Shown: positions 35,913 through 50,012, counted from the first letter of the stretch. The stretch is 64,000 nucleotides of DNA from Panaeolus papilionaceus (GCA_015501605.1 JADNRZ010000014.1:1054001-1118000); one strand, 5' to 3'. A program made the numbers and translations. Notes: generated from the sequence alone by a model not told the origin.

Positions 35913-37996
35913 TTAGTTGCGGGAAGGGACGGGATCCATCAGAGCTTGGATCTCTGCTGGGACCGACGGTGTCTTTTCCCATTCAGCAGTCCACCCCTCC
36001 GGTGCCCCGAGACCACCTTCTACGGTCGGGAGAGCGAACACAGCGGTCACCAACCAGATGTTGGACTCGCCTGTGCTATGTTCTCCCATCAAAGTAGGCA
36101 GAACAGCTCTCGCTACGATCAGATTGGAATTTGCATCAGTACGGAGTGCTTTGCCAACTCGACCGCCCCGGAGGTCCTTGATCCCAGAAACACCAGCTCT
36201 GGAGGCTGCTCTCCCTATTCCGCCCTGCTCAAACGTTCCGAAGGCTTCTCCTTGGGAAGGTTCCAGGGCACGCTCGTTCTCCCCTTGTCCATAGATTGCG
36301 AAACCTCCTTCCGCTGAAGAAAGCTTACGACCTGTCTTGATTCTATGAACGCGGATATGCCACAAGGGGGCGTCATTCTGCGGTGGGACTAGCCATGTCT
36401 CGACTTCAACGTCCTTCCAAGGGTACCACATGGATCTCAGCCACTTTCCATTCTCTATCCTTGCTTCCTTGGTCTCGCGTCTGCATTTCCAAGTCTCGCC
36501 ATTGTCATCGCTCAGCGCCAGGGTGTTATCTCCGGCAAGCTCCTCCAAGGTTCCATTTCCTACTGGGACACTATACCCGAAGGCTGAAGAATAAGCGAGC
36601 TTCCCGTACTTTGCTGCACTCTGCTTGACCGGGTATGAACATTGCTGGCCCGAAGACAAGAGATATGTGTGGCCTCCAACGTTTGTCATGATGTGAAGCG
36701 GATGCTTCAAGGCCTTTACAGTATTTCTAAGCGCCATCGGGAAGGGTTCTTCCACAGCGGTCCAGAAAGGATGGGAATCGGGCAATGCCAGCGTCACAAA
36801 GGACTTACAGCACCAGTATGGAGAACCTGGGGAGTTGTAGTTCTCTGTCATACTCTGGTTAGGATAGCAATATCCGATCGTCAAGGTCCCGTCTGGGTAG
36901 TACGCCCCCGGTTGTTTGGCCCAGTAGCGTAGGTTGCGCAATTGAAGACCTTTGATAACTCCCCACGTTAAGGGCGCAGGCAGCTCTACATCCGCGAACG
37001 CAAGGGCTCCCCAGAACGAGGACATGGCGAATCGGTATGTCATGCTACGGCCGAAAGGAATTGCACGACCTGCGTGTTCCCATGGTAAGTTCTTGATCAC
37101 ACTCGTTGGCTCAAATATATTTACCTTCATCGTCGAAGTAATGGACGAAGTCGAGCGCAAATTGCCTAGCGCGATTCCTATACTCTTCGCATCTTTTGGG
37201 ATCGTCGGCCTGAGCCAACTTCGAGTACGCTAGCTGGGCGAATTGAATGGCGAAAGAGGAAGAGTAATAATCCAGCTGGATAACGCCTTCTGGTCCATCT
37301 CGAGACCAGCCGTCGCCGATGTAAAAGGTATCAAGATGATCCAGGTCAGCTTTCATCCTTTTCGCGTCGAAGCGAGGAGAACCCGCCCGAGATAGACCAA
37401 GATTCGCGAATACCTGCCCGACATCAAATCAATTTCCGTTCATGAATTTAATTGAATTGAAAATTTGAAGGTGAGCTTTTCATATACACAATCAATCAAA
37501 AACTTTTGCTCACCCTAAACCAAAGCCAATTCGTGTTCGGCATTTCTTTGTCGTTCATCCCGCCCAACCAGTTCTCGAAATTCCTCTTCGCCTCGTCATT
37601 CAATGGGTCCCAGAGCTTCTCCTTTGCCACTGCGATTGCGAACCCGATTGCCGAACACTCTACCATACGCTGATCCTTGTTCCTCATATCTCCCCAGAAC
37701 TCCGGGTGATTGCGGTCCGTACCGCTCGCAAAGCCATCCACCCATCTGTGGGTACCATCGTAGTCGCCTCCGCCGCCCAGGAGGGCGGCTAGACCCCAGA
37801 TGGGACGTGAGAATCCTTCGAGCTGAGCTGCGATATCGTCATAGTGTGTTGCAGTATGCCCAAGGTGGATGCGTGCGCCTCCTGGGGATGTGTGTGGCGC
37901 GAGAGGGTCGAGGATGCCTCTGAGGAACTGCGCGAGGTCGTCTTTGGTCTTGAGTGGGTTAGATTCGAAGGGGGTGGTCTGGAAGAAGGAACTCAT
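35913..37996 (-). CDS. DUF2264 domain protein
   Basis: Three exons (37996-37514, 37413-37125, 37069-35913) give 642 residues in frame. The whole length matches the DUF2264 pattern: an opening [36 protein letters not shown], the motif [31 protein letters not shown] and [13 protein letters not shown]. The first half looks like an alpha/alpha toroid and the second like a beta-rich region. DUF2264 proteins occur in bacteria and fungi and are suspected carbohydrate-active or lyase-like enzymes, but activity is not established. No signal peptide is seen at the chosen start. The frame stays open to 38152, so an earlier start is possible but not needed. Transcription is divergent from the MFS transporter gene, 3.6 kb away. 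Confidence 0.9.
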
Positions 37997-40900
37997 GGTG
38001 GCTGATTGAAGCACCTTCTGCAAATTTGCTCGCTCTTCAGTTTTAAGTGTGAGCAGGTGAACATACGAGGACAGGACGGCCCGCCAGCTATTTTGGACCC
38101 GGACCGATGTTCCTTCGACTTTGAATACACTGCACTCCATGCAGAGACACAACCTTTTTCTCGTGAATCCTCCTAGAGTCAGCGCACAACGAAGACATGG
38201 ACTCTTCCACAGTGCTTGCGCTCTTAACGTACTCCCTCACACCATGAACCCTGTGCACCCCTGAACCCTAATAGGATAAACGAGGGAGTGTCGCTGGTGG
38301 TGATGTGCATGTATTTTCGGATTATCTCCGCCCGTTGTATTTTTGGAACAAGAAGTCGACAAAAGTACTTCTGGGAAGACTGATCTCTTATTTCCATCAC
38401 TTCCTCTCCATATCAGATATCAAACCGTCGAACATATGACCAGACACAGCTCACATCGCCACTGTAGCCCCTCAGGTTGATCATCCTCTTTACCAGCCTC
38501 AGGGCTGCCGGTTGGCCATCAGGTACTCTGAAGGTCGAGTGGTATGGAACGTCGCAGTTGTGAAGTCTGCCATTCCATGATTATCATTTAAGAGTCCAGG
38601 AATACGATGACGCAGTGGGCCCATTCTTGATTAGGTTCAACGACATGTCCGATGTCAAGTGTCGTCTCTATCGTGAAGGTATACCTATAAACGAGCAAAA
38701 AACTCGATTCGCTATTAGCGATTTTGAATTCGGGCTGTTTCATCGAATTCCTTGCTTTTTGGTTGACTTTTAGTTATCTCATGGCAATAGGCAGTCCCTA
38801 CGTTCATCCCTGTAAGCGATGTTTCTATCCTCTGTGCAATATGCGTGCTAACTATTTCGGGTCACTCATTCGAGCAACTCATCAGGTCGATCTACTGGTT
38901 CCTGGAGAAGCCAATTCATTAAAGTACTCAGGGCGCGTCATTATAAGGGAGCAGTACCTGATTCTTTACTACATGTGTTCATGTCCAGTGACTGGTGTCG
39001 ATGTGCTTGCCGTAGAGCTCCACTTGAAGTCGGACCCGTACGTTTATTTTTGTAACAGATCCATTTACATTCTTTCGCATGGCTAATTATACTTTGAGGT
39101 TCTCGAGATTGATTCTCGCTAGAAGTCTGTTCCGTATGCGCAACAGTAGCATGGAGCAGGTTCTCTTCTCTGATTGTTTCATTATGTCGATCATCATCTT
39201 TAATTCTGTCCAATAAGTAGGCATTCGATGGCCGGCGGTTAGAGCGCTTCGGTGAGCGGTAATATTTCAGTCGTGCTTCGTGTCACAACGCTTGATTTTG
39301 CTGCGGTGTATGATCAGAAGTTGAAATGTCCCCCACAAAACACAGCTAGCCGCACTTGCATAATCCCCACACGTTAGACCAAGGTCTGCGTCTCTCACAA
39401 GCATAACGCGAAGTGAGGCCTGCTGACTGTAAATGCTGGAACGGGGAGCTGCTGGAGAGAATACCCATAAAAATCAGACCAGAAGTCCGATAGCCGTCCT
39501 TCAAAAGCTCGATAGATGTCCCGAGTGTCGGCTAGATCCCAAGCGGGGAAATGTCACCAAGGAGAAGGTTGGAGAAGCCTCTATCGATAAGAAGGCACAC
39601 CGTTGTGTATGATACCCCACATCAAGTCATTATCCATCCATAACATCGTCGTTTCTTGGTTTTGTGGTGCTTGTTTTGCTTATCTGTGGGTTTTATTTCA
39701 TGTCAGGTTCAATAGGTTCAATGCGCCAAGCCATCTTGCCTGACGGCGTCACGTCTAATCCTTAGCTTTGAGGCCAAGAGTATGGGGGTCGGCTTGGGAT
39801 AAGGGTGCTGACTATGCGGATTGCGTCATATCTGATATCTAAAGAGGTGTGTAATCCACTTCAAGCAAACCTCAAGCGCTGATTGCTGAAGAGAACACCC
39901 CACAAGGTGAATGCCACGGCGCGGTATCGGTCTCTTGAAAGTCAGATGGCTGTTCTTTGCGATGATAGCGTAGAATGGAGATACATTTAGGCGGCAACGC
40001 TTCATATTCCTGTCCGACATCCGCACGCGGGGTATGTGGGGGTGTTGTTGATTGCGTATGTCACAGCAGTACTATTAGCGAACCGCTGAGGGGTAATTTG
40101 CTGTACTGATGGTTAGAAAATGCATTGACTGGTCGTAATCGTGATCATGATGAACATCCAAGGGGGCCAAGATGTTCGCGTTCGTCGGTCCCTCTGAGAT
40201 AACCTCATTGTTGAGTGCATAGGGTGATATCTCCAACAGCCCCAATTCAATGCACATAGACCGGCTTTTCATGTCCCCAAGTGGTTTACATTGACAATTG
40301 AATACACCTCAAAGATAACGCTAGATACTAACCAGTGCCACCCAGGCTCAAACTACTCGATGGGAAATAGGTGCACAAAAGTTTCTTATTGGAAGTGGAT
40401 ATATGCGGGAGAATCATTTTCGCCGACGGAAATTACCCATAGAGGCTTGCGTATGCATATTTCGCCATTGGTGCCAGAGGATTCCTACTGACCGCCCAGC
40501 TATGCCCAGCCGTCAGTGCGTCGATTGCAATTGAAAGGCTCCGAGTCCCTCGAATTCATGTCAACCACGCGGATTAGGTTGATCCGTATGTTTTTCCGCT
40601 TTATTTGGCAAATGCAGGTGAAGTAAACGCAGCAGGTGTAAATCAAGTCGAAATGCTTACACTCCCCACTGAATTATTGAAAACAGCTGAAACAACTAAA
40701 ATTTTGCGATAGCCACCCTGTATCGACCCTAATAGCACGCCACTTCATATTTTTGCTTTTGTCAACCTATTTTCCCTCCGAGTCGGTCTTAACGAGCGTT
40801 GTGCCAGCGAGCTTTCAAGATAACAAAGTGTTGCCACCTGCGCTCCGTTATATAAATGGAATTGTGTGCTGAAACATAAGTGGAACCCTGACACTTACAG

Positions 40901-41564
40901 GTTGGTATTTTCTCATTTTCGATGATTGGTGACTTTTTGGTGACAACGGTGGACGCTCATGTTTTGAACCCTCGCCGCCCATTTTGATAATTTATTCGTC
41001 GTTTTATTCAGTTATCGGGCAGGAAGGGCATCGCGTTTGCATCGTGTTCATTATTTGCGCAGCGTGTTGCTTAAATGCATGCTCGATCGGTTCCGTAACG
41101 GGGTCTTCCTTCGAGTTCTTTCAACCTGCCCAAGACATTCAACACCTGCGGACTGCTCACGGATCACATTAATGTCTTTGACATGCCCTTTAAACACCTT
41201 CAGTTTCCAAAACGTTATAAAAGCAAACTGAAGGAAAATGGTACTGATAAAATAGTTCGATGACAAAATACAATCGAATCGAGATTTGTGAGTTAAAACG
41301 CCGCTATTAGTGGAGGTCGGCTTATGTAACGCAATAGCGCGCTTGTTCGTTTCGGTTCGCCAAGGCCGCCTAGAGATCTCGCGATTTGAATCTGAGGTTT
41401 GACATCCCCTGTGGGTTATTCGCATCTCGTTCTCTATATAATTGCTTCTTCGACAATGTGGTTGCTCTATCATAAGACCAGGCCAAGCCTCTGGCGTCCT
41501 TCCTTTATTACTGGGGTTAGAGTTTACTTCTTCTGTCCGGTCGAATCGTCTCTCCCCCTTCACA
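37997..41564. other. Gene-poor 3.6-kb region
   Basis: No gene is supported on either strand. Frames such as 38724-39086 (+) and 41051-41608 (-) lack splice logic and family features. The last 150 nt before 41565 are pyrimidine-rich and probably hold the transporter promoter. Confidence 0.45.
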
Positions 41565-43462
41565 ATGTCAGACTTCAAGCCCAAGGCTAGCCAGGAGGCG
41601 AGCACCACCTCAATCTCAGAGAAAGCAGTCGCTGAGCTCTATGAGCGACCCGTGCCATCCGATGACAACCTCCCAACGTTCAGTGAGACTCGAACGAAAG
41701 CCCTTCTGCGCAAAATGGACTGGAATATCGTCCCCTTCCTCTCTTTACTCTATCTGTAAGTGTCTCTTCATCACCCTGACACTTAGTATCTAACACCGCG
41801 TCTATGTAGCCTATCCTTCCTTGACCGAACAAATATTGGGAATGCACGACTTGCTGGTCTCGAGAAAGATCTCGGAATGCATGGTTTAGACTATAATGTG
41901 AGTGCTACCTGATAAACACCGTAGCATATTTAACTTTCGTGTAGATTGCACTCGCCGTTTTCTTCCCTTGGTACGTTGCCGCTGAAATTCCAAGCAACAT
42001 CATGATGAAGAGGACGAGTCCCTCATTGTGGCTTTGCATTATCATGATGGCATGGGGTATCTGTAAGTTGACCTTTGTATATGTCCTTCGCGTCCGCTTT
42101 GCTGATGGCGTCGAACAGGCATGACACTGATGGGTCTTGTCACCAACTTCAAGAGCCTCATTATTGTGCGCATGGCCCTTGGATTGGCAGAAGGTGGTCT
42201 TTTCCCTGGTGTCACCTGGTACATCACGCTCTGGTATCGTAGACATGAGTGCGGTCTTCGTATGGCTATTTTCTTCTCTGCGGCGACGGCAGCGGGCGCC
42301 TTCGGTGGTCTCCTCGCTCGTGGAATTTCAGAAATGAGGGGCATTGGGGGCAAGCCTGGATGGGCATGGATCTTTATTCTTGAAGGTATCGCTACCATCG
42401 TTGTTGCATTCTTCGCCCGTTGGATTATCAATGATAATCCTGAAACGTGAGTCGCAGCTTTTTATGGTATCATCTCAAATCTCACTTGTTGCCTGCAGCG
42501 CCAAGTTCTTTACTGAGGAAGAGCGCACAGAAGTCAGGGCGCGCTTGAAGCTTGACCGCACATCCCTTGCCGATGAGTACCATATCAAGTACTTCTACGC
42601 AGCCCTTCGCGATTGGAAAATCTACGTTCACATGCTTATCACCATTGGAATCTACACCCCTCTCTACTCTATCTCCCTTTTCCTTCCAACCATCGTCAAG
42701 AACATGGGGTACAGCAACAACGAGGCGCAGCTCCTCACCGTTCCTCCTTATGTTTTCGGCTGTATCGCGACCATTGCTGGAGGATACTACGCGGATAAGG
42801 CAAAGAAGCGTGGTCCTTTCATGATCTTTTTCTGCGTTGTCGCTCTTGTCGGATTCATTCTATTGATCTCAACCTCAAAACCTGGCGCTCAATACGTTGG
42901 CACATTCCTTGTTGTTGCTGGGTACGTGGTTATTGATGTTCAACAATTTATTTGTTAAATGTATATTCTTTTCAGAATTTACCCCAATGTTCCTATGGGT
43001 GTAGCATGGAACGGAAACAACATCGGCGGTGCAACGAAACGCGCTGTTGGCATTGCTATGCATGTTGGTACGTCCAACTTCCTAGTCCCATTGATGAAAA
43101 TTTGATTGATTTGGGTGATCCTAGGTTTCGGCAATTTGGGCGGTGTCATTGCAGGGTTCTCCTTCCGACCTCATGATGCGCCACGATACTTCGCCGGCCA
43201 CGGGCTCCTGATCGGAACCGTCTCAATGAGTTTGGTGTTGTGCATCATCATGAATATTTACCTCGTTCGCGAAAACAAACGTCGCGACGCCGAAATGGCC
43301 GCGAAGGGATACACCCTTGATTCATACACAGAGGACATGAAGGTTGCAGAGCGTGAGCGAGGCGATTACGCGACTGTGAGTATCCTTGTTCCGTGTGTCA
43401 GCCATTGTAACTTTGAATCGACGCTAATTTCGACCCTGCAGTTCTTCCGTTACACGGTCTGA
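41565..43462 (+). CDS. MFS transporter of the anion:cation symporter (allantoate/nicotinate permease) type
   Basis: Eight exons (41565-41755, 41810-41897, 41945-42062, 42119-42446, 42499-42921, 42976-43067, 43125-43375, 43442-43462) give 503 residues in frame. The hydrophilic N-terminus ends at RKMDWNIVPFLSLLYLLSFL, followed by the family hallmark DRTNIGNARLAGLEKDLG. About 12 membrane helices are visible. The loop-2 motif is changed but the ARGISEM and WIFILEG segments are typical of the Dal5/Tna1 group. The C-terminal half contains NIGGATKRAVGIAMHVGFGNLGG, conserved in fungal members. Such proteins import small organic anions (allantoate, nicotinate, pantothenate, tartrate-like) through the plasma membrane; the substrate cannot be told from sequence. 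Confidence 0.93.
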
Positions 43463-45199
43463 CAACCTTGCATGGAACCATTTACGTTTTTCCTAAAGGG
43501 TGACGGGTTTATGACAATTTTACTTACCTTTGAATGAGACGTGTTGTCAACTATCCCATGATTTAGTAGTATTTACATACAGTTTTCATTTCGTTTTGTA
43601 TTTAACATTCTGTGGCATCTTCTCTATTCAATCTCAGAACACTTTCCGCACTACTCGGACAGCGAACCTACAAGGAAATTTCAAGGATGCAATGCCCCAA
43701 AGCGGTAAAGCGCAAATTGTTCTAAAAATAGAACAAGTGATGGTAACAAACCCCGGTCGACGAACGACTGTAATTCGTCAATTACAATCAATTATCTCTA
43801 TTTTTGTGAGTGGAGCTCTGATCATCCCAGTCGAGCGCTAAAGTTATTTTTATTCGCCGTGAACAGTGAACCTCGAACGCGTACAACTTAAAGAAAATGT
43901 TGGCTGGTTTCACTTTAGTATGTTCGATAATTCTCCGAGTCGTGAATTGTGGCCGTCCTTTGTACTCCAAATTAAGCATCAGTCCGCCGCATAAGACCGT
44001 GTAGTCCGAATCGGCACCAAATGATGGCGTATCATATTGACCCCAATGAGCGGGTAACAGAGCTGGCCACTCACTTGTCAGTTTCTTGGAGCATAAATTT
44101 ATATAACTTCACTGCAACATGTATAGTGTGTAACGCGTGGACAAACCTGCAGCTGTCATTAGAACGACTACAATGTGTGGTGTGTGCTTGATTGTGTTTT
44201 TGAATTTAAAGCACGACAGGTGAGGAGTTCACGATCTTTGTTACCATTGGCACGAAATGATATCTACCTATGTTTACAAAAATCAACGTTGGTGCGAAAC
44301 TCACCTCGTTCGACTGTTGTTTAATGCTAAATAGTAAATAAGCGTGGTATCTATCTCGAATGTGTGTATGTAGTGGTGGGTTTGAATCGTTCTTATCCGA
44401 TGTTGCCAGTTGGTGATGAGAGATCAGTTGATAGTCGTGAGCCTTATCTGACAATTGAATTCAACACATCGTCGGAGCAAGCTCTGAAACGTACTCAACC
44501 ACGATTTCAACGCATCAAGGGTGAGCGTCGGTGGGCTTAGAGGAAAGCACCGCTGTATACAATGTCCAGTCTTCGTGTCCAAAGGAAGTTCAAACCATTT
44601 CCTTCTTAATGTGACTCGCCGCTTTGGCCGATGTAGGGCGCTCGAGGAAAGTGTTCTGTATTTAGAACATGTAATACCATTTTGTACGACATGCACAACA
44701 TGCGCACTAGCTAAGCGTTGCACAAACGCAGCATACGCATATTGAACGGTAAATGAGGCTTATAGCGTTGAATGACACAAGACGAGACATTTTCTTTCGA
44801 CATTGAAAACACAGATAATAGCGAAAAGCATAACTCTATCAATGCATTAGCAGATCATCACATCATTTGACATGCCCCGAACCCAGTTACCAACTAATTC
44901 TACATTCAACCCATCTAAAGAGCACCAGTCGTACAGATACCGCAACTCCGAAATGGCATAATGAATACTTCGGTATTTTGGCAGACTGTAGTCAAATGTA
45001 TATACGAACTCCCAGACAACAAAGTCCCAAAAATTAAATACGCTAGCCCCACTTCTCTTTGTCCCATGCCAGATGGACAGGTGGGCCGTGTAGGTCCTCT
45101 GATGATTCCCTATCATCGTCAAACTCTCGTCAGCCTCTCCCTAATAACCGCAGCCACCGCTGGGCCATGAACAGGGAAGAAGTCTGTTGAACGACCGTT
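43463..45199. other. Intergenic region, convergent
   Basis: This separates the 3' ends of the transporter gene and GT61 copy A. Frames of 82-103 codons overlap randomly. No gene is seen. Confidence 0.45.
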
Positions 45200-47234
45200 T
45201 CAGCATTTCCGACTCGGATAAGTTTCAAAAACACGAAGCGTACTGTCATGGAATGTGCCTTCTTCTCCATAGCTTACTCCACTGTACCATTCACCCGGAT
45301 CATAGGTTACCGGAGTGTCATTCCACATAGCGTAGTGCTGCACAACGTTGACAGTCAGCCCTTTTTCGTGAAGACCGTGAAGACCGTGAGGGCTGCAGTT
45401 GAACGGAAGAAATACCTTATGTTCTGCGTTTCGAGATAGCATTTCATAATCATGGACGTATGCCCCTCGATGGAATATCTCGATAACCGTGGAGCATGGC
45501 GTGGAAGGGACCCAAAGTTGGTGCTGTATCATTTGACAAATGGCTTTCAGAAAAGGTCCCCAAAAATAATGGGGAAATGTTACCGTTAATCCATTTCCAT
45601 GGACTCCAATTACCACCTGAAGAAGAAAGGTAAAAATAATTAACCGTAATCAAGACATCTGTAGTGTTTTGCTCGTACCGCGCTCCCTGCAACTGCAGCA
45701 ATCTGCTCGCGAAATGCTAGGCGTTCCATCATCACAACCCGGAATCGAATCACGCCCTCACGTTCGAGCCCTCTCATTGCGTCGATAAGCCCTTGGTGAG
45801 ACTCATCTGTCAATCGTCGTCCCGCTCCTTGGCGAGAGATATACGTGACCATGGGTGGGAGCCATTTTTGATGTAAATCATAGCTTGTCGAACCCAAGCC
45901 TTGGCCTTCGTCATGATCGTCCACATTGAGAGCATCAGCGGGTACAGAATCTATGGCGAGCCGACCCCAGTCGTCGAGTTCAGGAAGGTAACCAAGCATA
46001 TTCTTCACGAGACGTTGGCGGAGTGGCTCCCAGAATCTCTTGGGCACTGATACGGGCATCGTACTCGAGATCATCTTGTACCATTCTGAGCTCCATGGAC
46101 TTTCGACGAACCAAAAAAAATAAAAAAAGAGAATTTTTCAGTCGAAGATCGTCGCTTAACGTCGCAGATACGCACCTACGGTGTGCCGCCCTCCTGCTGA
46201 CTATCAGCGCTCGCTCAAATGTGAATGTCTGGTTGACGGTGATGAGGTCTTCCCAGGCATCACGAAGCTCGATTGGAGCTGATGGAAAACCGGCCCGCAT
46301 GAGAGGACCATTGACACCTGCCCGGTCTCTCCAGGTCCGCCCTTCCACATTCTATCAAGTTAATGTGCAAGGCGCCATCATCGTGAGAAGCGATATAGAG
46401 CGAAAGCATGGTTCCTTTAGTTCTTTAATCGGTGGAAAGAAGATGTAGGAATGCTTACAGGCATCAGAAAACGTGCTGGATCTGGAAGTGGGGTTCGTAT
46501 ACCCGGGACCAACGAAAGTGCGGAATAGATGCGCATCGCGCCCAGCACGATTTCTCCCCAGTAGTGATAGTAATGCTACTTACGAAAGAGTCGAGTAAAT
46601 CTTCCTATCGGGCCAAGAAACACACGAAAACGCACCCCAGTGAACTCTTTCGTATCGTAGAAGATGAACGAAGTCCCTTCGATAACGACTGCGTAGTCTC
46701 CAAGAATCCTCCTTGCTTCCTCTGGGGATATCACGCTGAGTTCCTGAACGGAAGTACAATTAGCGATAATGAATAGAACACATTATGTATGCGTTTTTCG
46801 CTCACCTTATCCGTGGGATCCTCGTCCTTATGAAGGAGACCTACACCATTGCGAAGTGGTCGGGCGAGTATGAGTTCCTTATCAGGGACGCTATTAGGAT
46901 CGCTTGTGACGATATAGAATGTCCCATTGTAGAGATAGAGCCTGTCAAATATCGTGAATCCAGGAGCTGGAGAACCGTCGGGTGTGGTAGTTTCCGTGAT
47001 GCGATTTTCGAACGTCTGATGGTTGGTATACCAGTTCGAGGTGTCGGACCCACCGGCTCCTCTAAAAACGCCTTTGTTGAAAGTGGCAAACGGGATCCAT
47101 GGGCCTGTTGACGGGTCGAATCTGGGACCAGCTATCCTCGAAATGTGATAGCTAACCCCAGATGACGATAGTAGGAGCAAAAGAGAAAGAGCAACAATAA
47201 CAAGGAGAATTGTTTGGTAACGCCTTGTCCACAT
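45200..47234 (-). CDS. GT61-like glycosyltransferase, copy A
   Basis: Eight exons (47234-46806, 46743-46636, 46575-46459, 46351-46176, 46099-45679, 45616-45584, 45523-45416, 45337-45200) give 509 residues in frame. A type II membrane anchor follows a short cytosolic end (MWTRRYQTILLVIVALSLLL), so it likely acts in the Golgi lumen. GT61/DUF563 features are FVGVHGNGLTH-like VIGVHGNGLTHQLWVP (H423-G-N), followed by PCSTVIEIF and HYAMWNDT. Plant members are xylosyl- or arabinosyltransferases, and EOGT is an O-GlcNAc transferase; the fungal donor sugar is unknown. Introns 6 and 7 have no stop and are multiples of three, so they look like coding; the HGNGLTH-QLW motif and copy B show they are introns. 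The gene lies just upstream of GH43 on the map, same strand. Confidence 0.88.
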
Positions 47235-48086
47235 AATGAGAGGTATGGCTATGACTCAAAACCACCTTGAGCGGGTTGAGCTCTGAAGCTTGGAGGGACG
47301 GAGGTGTCGCTAGTGATAGAAGTCGAGGAAGACAAATGTATCGAATGAAGGCACCTTGTATGCACCACTTCAATAATAAATTTCCCACGCTTACAGGTGC
47401 TTCGAGACTTCGAGTCTACCGCGCAGAAAGCGTGATAACATTCAAGCGCTAAGAATGGAATAAAACATCATTCAAGGGGTATTAAAGAGTGCCACATTCT
47501 TCATTACATACTTGTGCGGAACAATTTCTTTCTACCTCTCACCTCCTATACCCATTCATACTTGTGGCCGTATGTACCAGCACATACCTGATCTTATTCC
47601 TGAAGAATAGAAACAGGTAGATGTTAACATTTGTTGTGAACCGATAGACATTTAATCAAGTGAATCAGCAGACTTTGAACTTGTTCAGTTAACCTAGCCG
47701 TTTAATTGTCTCAACGTTTGATTAATTATTGGTTTTTAAAGGCCCCAATTAGTATAATGTCGGAACATTGATTAATCCATTGCTATTTGAATTCTAACTA
47801 TTATGGTGGATGGTCGATGATATAGAGGATCATATGGACAGTCCGACAGTGTGCCACTGTAGTGATTTACAACGGAAAGGATGACCTAGTGAATAGACAC
47901 ACATGCGACGTTGATCCGCCTCAGAACTTTAAGAGATGCAGCCCTTTGTGACGGCGACTGACGAAAATGACAATTTAACAGGTCAGATGGGATGAAGCAC
48001 ATTTTATTTCGGAATTGCGCTGGTGAATATGATACAAAGATATGTTTCACTACTCCACTAAGTATCAGAGTAAGTATCGGAACGGC
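47235..48086. other. Intergenic region
   Basis: This is the promoter of GT61 copy A and the 3' region of the GH43 gene. It is AT-rich from about 47640 to 47830. No gene is seen. Confidence 0.5.
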
Positions 48087-50012
48087 TTACGAGGCAGAAA
48101 TAGTGAACGAGGAAACAGTAACGCTACCCCCAAGTGCGGAAGTGGCATAATTAAGGATGCCAAACCTATAGCCCAAGAAGAACTGCCACTCTGTGTTCAA
48201 CGAGAACGCACCACCGAGCCTTGTGAATGTGTTACCATTCGTGCTATAGCTAAATAAACCCTGCTTTGAGCCGGTATTACCAGGCCTGATATCCGCCGCA
48301 ACTCTCAACCAGATGCGGCCCGTCGAAGGGATCGAGCCACCTGCGGCAGCTTCAGAGCCCGTGCTCGTAGTCACCCACGACGTGTTCATATCGACTCCGG
48401 TGATGAACACAACACGCGCGCCTCCGTTATCCTTCTTGATGCCGATCCAGGCCGATTTGTGTCTCACAAGCGCAAGTCCTGCTCTATCGCCATCTCGCAT
48501 GCCCGAATAATCGAGAATGATTGTCGCAGTTGACTGTGGACCCACGATACGACGAGTGAGTGTGTTGCGGGCGTTGTAGAAATCGGTAGTGACTGATGCG
48601 GTGGAAAGCTTCAAACCGTTGCCAACAGAGAACTTGGTTGTGTCTGGATTGTGGTTCCATTCCCATTCGTGAGAGAGACTGGATCCAGTGAACGAGTCGG
48701 TGCCGAAGGGAGATTTGACTGGTCGAGCAGGGAGGGGGTAGTTGTACGTAGAACCGAATTGACCATTGACAAGAGAAGGAACAGGGAAGCCATCGGATCC
48801 CCAGGTGAAGGGAAGCATAACGGGAATACGGCCACCGGGATAAGCGTCGACGAAGCCAATGTAGTACCACCTGCCATCTGGGGTATCAACGATACCTCCC
48901 TGGTGTGGGCCTAGAGCACCGGGAACGGGATTGCCGACATCGCGAACGAACTTCTTGATGGTATACGGTCCCCACGGGGTACCAGAATTGGATTTTAGAA
49001 TGTACTCTCCTCCAGGCGTCGGCTGAGTGACAGCGATGTAGTAATTGTTGTTGATCCTATACATGCGAGAGCCCTCGATCGTGCCGATATTTGAGGGTGA
49101 GGTGAAAACGGTTTGGGCGCGGACCTGAGAGAATCCATCGGAAGACAGCTGAGCTACGCTGATGGTTGTGCCTCCATAGGCGACGTAGATGGTATCTGTG
49201 GTTTCGTCGATGAGCAGACCGGCGTCATAGTAGCAGTTGTTGATTGGTCCGTGACGAGTCCATGGGCCACCAGCATTGGGTGATGTATAGACGTAGGTCT
49301 TCGAAAATTCGATGCATCCGATCCAGTAGAAAAGACCGTTCGACTTGCGATAGCGAAGACTCGAGGCCCAGATTCCTTTCACGTATGCGCGTGCGCCGTT
49401 GGTGAGACTGTACTTAGAGTCCCAATCAAGAGTTGGGACTAGATAAAACAAAGTAATTGAGAACATGACCGCGGAATTGCTTGAATTCCATATTTACCTG
49501 AGTGCCCAACGTACTCCCAGTTAACAAGGTCATAAGAGCGCAGGATAGGGGCTCCAGGGGAGTAATGCATTGTCGATGCAGAATAGTAGTATGTGTCTCC
49601 GACACGGAAAACATCGAGGTCAGCGAGATCTTGCCAGATGATTGGTTGCTTGAAGGTTTGGGTATTGGTTGGTGGCGGTGTTGTCGTTGTCGTTACGGGA
49701 GCAGTTGTTCCTCCACCAGACCCTGGAAGGCACTACGAGTTCGCGAAGTTAAGAGGATGTCGTAGAAGATCAAAAGCAAACCCGTACCTGAGAATACCAG
49801 GGATTGGAATATGTGCAAGTCGAGCCAGAAACACATGTGGTAGGACCCGTCCAGCCCTGTCCACCACATTGTCCTAAAATTTGAGGAGTTACAACGAAAT
49901 TCTTGAATCGACGAGTCCATAACTCACCATAGAGAGGCGACTGAGCAGCGGCAAATAGGATTAGAGACGCGAGGACAACGCCCCGAGTGAGGAAATGCAT
50001 GTTAGAAAACAT
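48087..50012 (-). CDS. Secreted GH43 family glycosidase with N-terminal CBM1
   Basis: Four exons (50012-49928, 49873-49788, 49732-49498, 49438-48087) give 585 residues in frame; a second ATG at 50000 gives 581 and a cleaner signal peptide ([20 protein letters not shown]). A CBM1 follows immediately ([27 protein letters not shown]; about 27-60) with its cysteines and aromatic residues. A Gly/Thr/Pro linker leads to a GH43 five-bladed propeller: probable base D95 in [10 protein letters not shown], modulator D in NCYYDAG, acid E in TIEGSRMY. The C-terminus (from [11 protein letters not shown]) is a beta-sandwich of the concanavalin type. GH43 enzymes are beta-xylosidases or alpha-arabinofuranosidases; with a cellulose-binding module this one probably works on hemicellulose in plant walls. 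Confidence 0.93.

Noticed and set aside
46584..46743. Extending GT61 copy A exon 2 to the GTAAGT at 46583
   Set aside because: It leaves no room for a real intron before the conserved HYYHYWGE segment; the donor at 46635 gives the same 108-nt exon as copy B.
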